Positions 59,501 to 64,000 of a stretch of 64,000 bases of DNA are shown here, piece by piece. The notes beneath the pieces were generated by a model. The model had not been told where the DNA came from. It made no database searches and saw only the letters and a list, made by a program, of their open reading frames with translations. The stretch is from Neckera pumila (Eukaryota; Streptophyta; Bryopsida; Hypnales; Neckeraceae). The stretch spans positions 35,043,282 to 35,107,281 of the forward strand of contig OZ018409.1 in assembly GCA_963969595.1 (NCBI GenBank), in the 5' to 3' direction. Position 1 is the stretch's first letter, and every line of letters starts with the position of its first letter. A program made the position numbers and the translations under genes.

Positions 59501-61353
59501 ACTATAGGCGGGTTGGTCATTGTGATAATCCTGTTGCTCCTTAATACATTGGACCTCTTCAAATGTAATTATATGCATATGATAATCTTGATTGCAGGTT
59601 ATATTTTAAGGGCTCTATTGTTTGACCCAGTGTCTAACTTTTTTCAACTGTATGAAGGTTGGTAAACTTGATATTATCATAAGACAGTTTCATTTGGTCT
59701 TCCATAATCTCAAAATAATTTTATCCTTACATGGTCAAGTTAGAGTAGACTTAGTTTTTAAAAATTTGTCCAAATTTTGATCATACCTCGTCTCTGATTT
59801 TAGCTGTCTTTTACTGGAGTATTCTTACTGAGTGGGAGACTGTTATTCCAGTGTCTTCTATTAGGTCTTCTTCAGGCTGGATTAGCGCCTAATGGAAAGA
59901 CTGTGAGCGGTCCAACTCTAGCCGATTCCACTGCACAGGCTAACTTATCGTCTGCATTATCTATGAATCCGCAATTCGTGACTACATTATGGAAGGTATG
60001 TATCTTCTGAGGAACTAGAAGTTAGTAGAAAATGACTGATCAATAATTCCTTGTTGCAGAATCCGAGATTAGTGCTAGTCACTATGACTTAACCTCATAG
60101 TCCTCATTGCAGATATCTCAGTTTCCTGATATTATTTACTTGGCGTACAAGTTAGGTCACCATTTTGTATCGTAGTAAACTTCACAGTCCTCATTGCAGT
60201 TATCTCAATTTCCTGATATTATTACAGGCTGAAGGATTAGTGTATGACGTATAATTTAGGGTCATCATTTTGTATCTTAGTATTCGACACCCTGAAGCAG
60301 CTGCAACTTTTCATTTTGATTGCCAAGAAAATGGCTTGCATTCCTTTCCTTTTCATGAAACTTATGCTGTATGATTTTAAAGCCAATCCTGGAATATTCT
60401 GCACTGATACTATCGTGTTATTCCAGGAAGAATTTTCCTGGAACAAGGATCTGATTGAACTATATATTGGTCGTGAGGTACATTCTCGTCCTTCGGTCTT
60501 AATTTCCTGAGAGATCTATTTTTGCAAAGTAAAGTGTAAAAAGGCAGCTGCTCAACAAAGGTGCTGGATTTAATTTTGCACTGCATACAAGTTGTGTAAG
60601 ATTCAGCACCTCTAATTTACGAAGCATCCCGTTTTTCTTCTGTATGTAGGCTTTATGGCTACATCGACGGTTTTTAATCTGGGGTTTTAGTAACTACTCC
60701 AGGATGTTGGAGTCAACCCCACTTTCAGTCAAATCAAATATCGGTGGCAGCGTACCTTCATTGCTTGAAGAGGAGGAATTTTCTCAAAGAGCAGCCCAGC
60801 TTGCTGAGAGAGAGCTTCAATTTGCAGACGCCTGTATTGCGGCCTGTCAGGCAGACCCACTTGATGATGCTTGCAGGCAGAAAGAATATGCAGCTGCGTA
60901 CAAGCTTTGGGTCCTTTCGCTGGTGAGTGGAAAATTGTCACGTCTTGGAAGTGGTTAATGAAGCTGTTGTAGAGGTTCTTTTTTCGTCTGTACCATGTTG
61001 TGGATCCAGGCTGTATCCTTTGTTGTGTTCTGCTTAAGCGCGCCAATCACGGTTTAAAATTTTCAGATTTCCTTGTCCTTTTAGTGGAATTTTCTAAGCA
61101 AACTCCTTAGGAGGTTCTTTTGAGAGAACTTTTGCAGCCGGATTTTGTAACCTTTTGTCGTCGATATCTAAAGGGAGTCGGTGTTAATTCTGCTTTTGGA
61201 TTCCAACTGCAGCATGCCGGAGGAAAGGAAGATGAGAAGCATGGACATTCAATTAGTAGAGCAACGGAGTTAAATAATCTGGAGCTCTTGCTGAAGGACA
61301 CGAGTCCGCATCGTGAGTGCTTATGGAATGGCCTAGTCCCGAACCTGGTTTAA
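56530..61353 (+). CDS. Protein prenyltransferase alpha-subunit repeat protein, PTAR1 type
   Basis: Ten exons join in frame to 582 codons: 56530-56612, 57345-57938, 58192-58305, 58732-58831, 59227-59295, 59434-59511, 59852-59995, 60427-60477, 60650-60922 and 61111-61353, all GT-AG. The N-terminus (MAEEEDMWERGVRLVSDLH... FDPYIDELGFVHP) matches the family. Alpha-subunit prenyltransferase repeats appear as helical blocks: ESWAYRRWIINRM (about 258), MNYRAWRHRYWLVSRM (about 301) and ALWLHRRFLIWGF (412). An acidic, variable insert occupies about 60-110. In animals PTAR1 pairs with the RabGGT beta subunit as geranylgeranyltransferase III. Arabidopsis has one homologue (AT1G10095) of little-known function, so the plant role is inferred. 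It has no catalytic zinc site of its own, as expected for an alpha subunit. Confidence 0.92.
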
Positions 61354-62489
61354 GTTCATATCGGCACCATAAGAAACGACTCTTACTACTCTACTTTGAA
61401 GGTAAGAAGACTTAAGCTAGGTCGACTTTGACTCACTCTGCTCATCGTCAATTAGGAGTCTTCGTTTTGGAACCGAAACGTTTCCAGCACACATGCAGAA
61501 CTAGCTTAAGACGGAAATAGGCAATATAGCTTCGATGTGTTGAGTGTAGAGCAGTTGCTTCTCTGCATGGTTCATTTCGAAACCTCCAGGATGTCATCGT
61601 CTGTTTAGTTTATATCAACGAAGACCCAATTCCAAGGCAAGAAGGCAGCCGCGTAGGCTATGCTGCAGAGAAAGTAGACGCAAAGCAGGGAACTTGGATT
61701 TCTTGCGTGAATGGGATGCGCTTGAGATGGTGCTGTGGCCCTGCACTTTATGTGATAAATTCGTAGGTCTTATATATTACGTACATACAATATTTTTGCA
61801 CATTTTGCATGGATAATCTTTGTAAGTTTATTACCGTATGACTCAAAAGAAAAAACAAAACAAAACAATCATGGTCCTGTTTTATGGAGCCTATGACCTC
61901 GTAGTCGAACTTCAAAATCCTGTACTCTGAATGTTCATCAGTACATCTTAATGAAATTTTTATTTTTTTTGTTTTTCATAGATGAAGGATGTCTTCTATA
62001 ATCAAATTTTTGAGGATCTCTTAAGAAGATTTGAAATTAATTGTGCATTTATTGAAGTGAAGAAAATACATACCAAATACAAAGTATGTTAGGAAATTTT
62101 GAGATTTGTATCATACATATATATTAAATTGTAGTATAGGTCATTGTGTAAATACAATTTTGTTGACATTCAATAGATAATGTGTTTATAGGCCATCAAC
62201 AAATGATGATGGTGAAAATCTCAGGGGCTCATTGTATGTAAGTTTTAGAAACTATGTGTCCAAACATTGGAGCAAATTTTTTTGAAAAATATTACTTTCA
62301 CCATGTGGTATCAAGAAAGGAACCAAAGGTATTATAATTAACATAAGACTTAGAGAAATGGTGGATGCTTGTTGATTTTTGAAAATAATATAAGATCCCT
62401 AGTATTATAAGTATAGCTGAGAAAGATCCTAGGGTAAATTTCTATGTTTTGCTGTCAAGCTTGTTACAATGTTCTTTTGGAATATGAAT
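61354..62489. other. 3' flank of the PTAR1-type gene
   Basis: The first few hundred bases are GC-richer and probably 3' untranslated. The remainder is AT-rich with no recognised feature. Confidence 0.5.
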
Positions 62490-63710
62490 GTAAGCAAGAC
62501 ATCCAAAGATTCATAAATTAGAAAAAATCAGGCTTTGTACCTTGGTATTTTGCTTTAGGAGTTTTGTTGAAAAATCATCTATAAAGACAAAAATATATTG
62601 TGTATCCACCTTAAGGCATTGGTCCCATAATGTCAGTGTGAATCCTTTCTCCTTGTTTTTCAGATTTGGTGTTTGATGATCAAGGAAATCTTTCCGTGCG
62701 TTGTTGTAGTGCAAGGCAACAATGACAAATATTTCTTTGATGATAGATTTGTAGAAGTCCAATCACAGCGACTAATTGAGATAAATCCTTTGTGGCTCAA
62801 ATGGCCCATGTGCCAATGCCGGTGCCATAAAAATGATGCATTTGAGTGATTTGTTGTTAATGCATAGTTAATGGGTTTAAAACAATAAAGGCCATTTAGT
62901 AGATTTCATTGAGCAAATTGCAATAACTTGATTGCGAATATTTACAATCCATCAATGTTGACTGGAGAAAATAACTTTGTATCGAGAATTAGCAAGAGCC
63001 CCAACTAAGACTAGATTCTTTGCCATGCTAGGGATGTATTGAATTTCGTTCAAGAAATTCAGCTTTATTTTCCCATGATATGTGTGTACTATGGCTTTGC
63101 TAGAGCCCTTCACAGAGTAGGGTCTCCCTTTCTAGTTTTAATTTCACTTATTTGTACTCCTGAAAGTTGGGTTGCGGATCTAATTTTTCACAATTTGGTG
63201 CTACATGAAAAACGATGCTCTATTGTCTTTAAGTATCATGACCCATTTTCTTAGTTATAATAGGGATCATAGTACTATTGTGCTATTTGGGACTCAAAAA
63301 ATCCATCCGAATTTGCCAAACCCTTACCTCACGGTGTTGCTGTTTCTTTATTAAGTTGTAGTATTGCTAAGTAGTTTGCAATCTTGTACTTAAAGTCCGA
63401 TCTTCTAACAATTGAAACAAACTAATGGTGGTTGATATGGTCCAAAGTAGCCTTGGCCAGGAAAACCTCAACCTCTGTAGATTTGTGGCCATCTTCTTTC
63501 TTGTCCCTGGCTTGAAATTGGTAGTGTTTGTATTGACGTTTGCTTGTTTAATTTTGCTACTAGGCACTCTAAGAAAACAATGGGTTTTTTTTATGTTAGA
63601 CCCAAAATATGCAATGTTTAAGGCAAAATATACAATGTTTACGGGGACATCAAGATGTATGAGAGATGGATTGTGATTTAAGGTAGATATTTGAGGATTT
63701 TTCAAATGAC
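62490..63710 (-). pseudogene. Decayed Ty1/copia pol fragment
   Basis: Minus-strand reading gives, in the expected order, a protease-end phrase (KGRPYSVKGSSKAIV), IQYIPSMAKNLVLVGALAN, a GAG-pre-integrase-like WHRHWHMGHLSHKGFIS, then the integrase start RIHTDIMGPMP and FVFIDDFSTK. These are landmarks of Ty1/copia polyproteins. Several stops and frame changes separate them, so the element is dead. Reverse transcriptase and long terminal repeats were not found in the window. The higher-coordinate end may extend past 63.7 kb. Confidence 0.75.
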
Positions 63711-64000
63711 CACGGCAAATTTCAATGAAAACAAGCTGTTATTACCATTGATGTCAAGATTTTTGATGACATATCCTTAGATCATCAGCAAAAACATTGA
63801 GTGCCACGTCATCTTCGTTGACCGATTTTTAGTGCAGATAATTTTCCAAAAATTACTGCAGGCTTGAGTAAAAAGTTTGCCCAAGGTTAATAAAAAAGGG
63901 AACCAGACAGTTATTAGGCAGTCTTTGACCAAAAAATGATGATGGGGCATGGCACGTGGAAATTGACTAACGTAGTATCAAACAATGTTGATGTGGCATG
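63711..64000. other. Window edge, probable continuation of the copia relic
   Basis: No clear motif is readable here. Position suggests degraded gag sequence upstream of the copia pol fragment. Confidence 0.35.

Noticed and set aside
1..64000. tRNA, rRNA or organelle-derived insertions
   Set aside because: No cloverleaf with A/B boxes, ribosomal RNA core or plastid gene text was recognised by eye; a covariance-model scan would be needed to exclude them fully.

Overview
The window is nuclear DNA from a land plant. It holds three spliced or intronless host genes with canonical GT-AG introns, and all three match plant protein families. The remainder is AT-rich DNA full of MITEs, foldbacks and decayed transposons. 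The low gene density and heavy repeat load suggest a large genome. I cannot place it in a lineage from sequence alone; a non-flowering plant is possible, but that is only a guess.

Layout. Positions 1-10.9 kb are intergenic. This stretch carries CACTA-type foldback MITEs (960-1181 and 6379-6596, both with TAT target duplications), several TTAA-bounded MITE-like elements of about 0.9 kb, a 901-bp foldback (8864-9764) and an inverted array of roughly 165-180-bp units (from 9765). That array is split by a 21,471-bp unit at 10898-32368. The unit has hAT-type ends (CAGGGTTG ... CAACCCTG) and an identical 8-bp duplication CTTGAGAG on each side. It contains a 31-bp subterminal tandem repeat, a nested 3.3-kb retroelement-like insertion with its own 5-bp duplication GGAGG, a decayed hAT transposase (21.66-24.40 kb, minus), and a divergent pair of decayed cargo genes: a RING-H2-like gene (26.05-27.45 kb, minus) and a protein-kinase-like gene (27.65-29.14 kb, plus). 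Two TTAA elements lie near its right end.

Host genes. An intact, intronless RPK2-type LRR receptor kinase lies at 36121-39714 (minus). An eight-exon OTLD1-type otubain-like deubiquitinase lies at 47697-52206 (plus). A ten-exon PTAR1-type protein prenyltransferase alpha-subunit-like gene lies at 56530-61353 (plus). I resolved both spliced genes exon by exon, and their reading frames close exactly (630 and 582 codons before stop). They are unrelated in pathway (receptor signalling, chromatin deubiquitination, prenylation) and separated by repeat-rich spacers. A decayed Ty1/copia pol fragment closes the window (about 62.5-63.7 kb, minus).

The standout is the 21.5-kb hAT-bounded unit with its apparent cargo genes. 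Second is the repeated family with piggyBac-like TTAA/CCC termini, a hallmark seldom associated with land plants.
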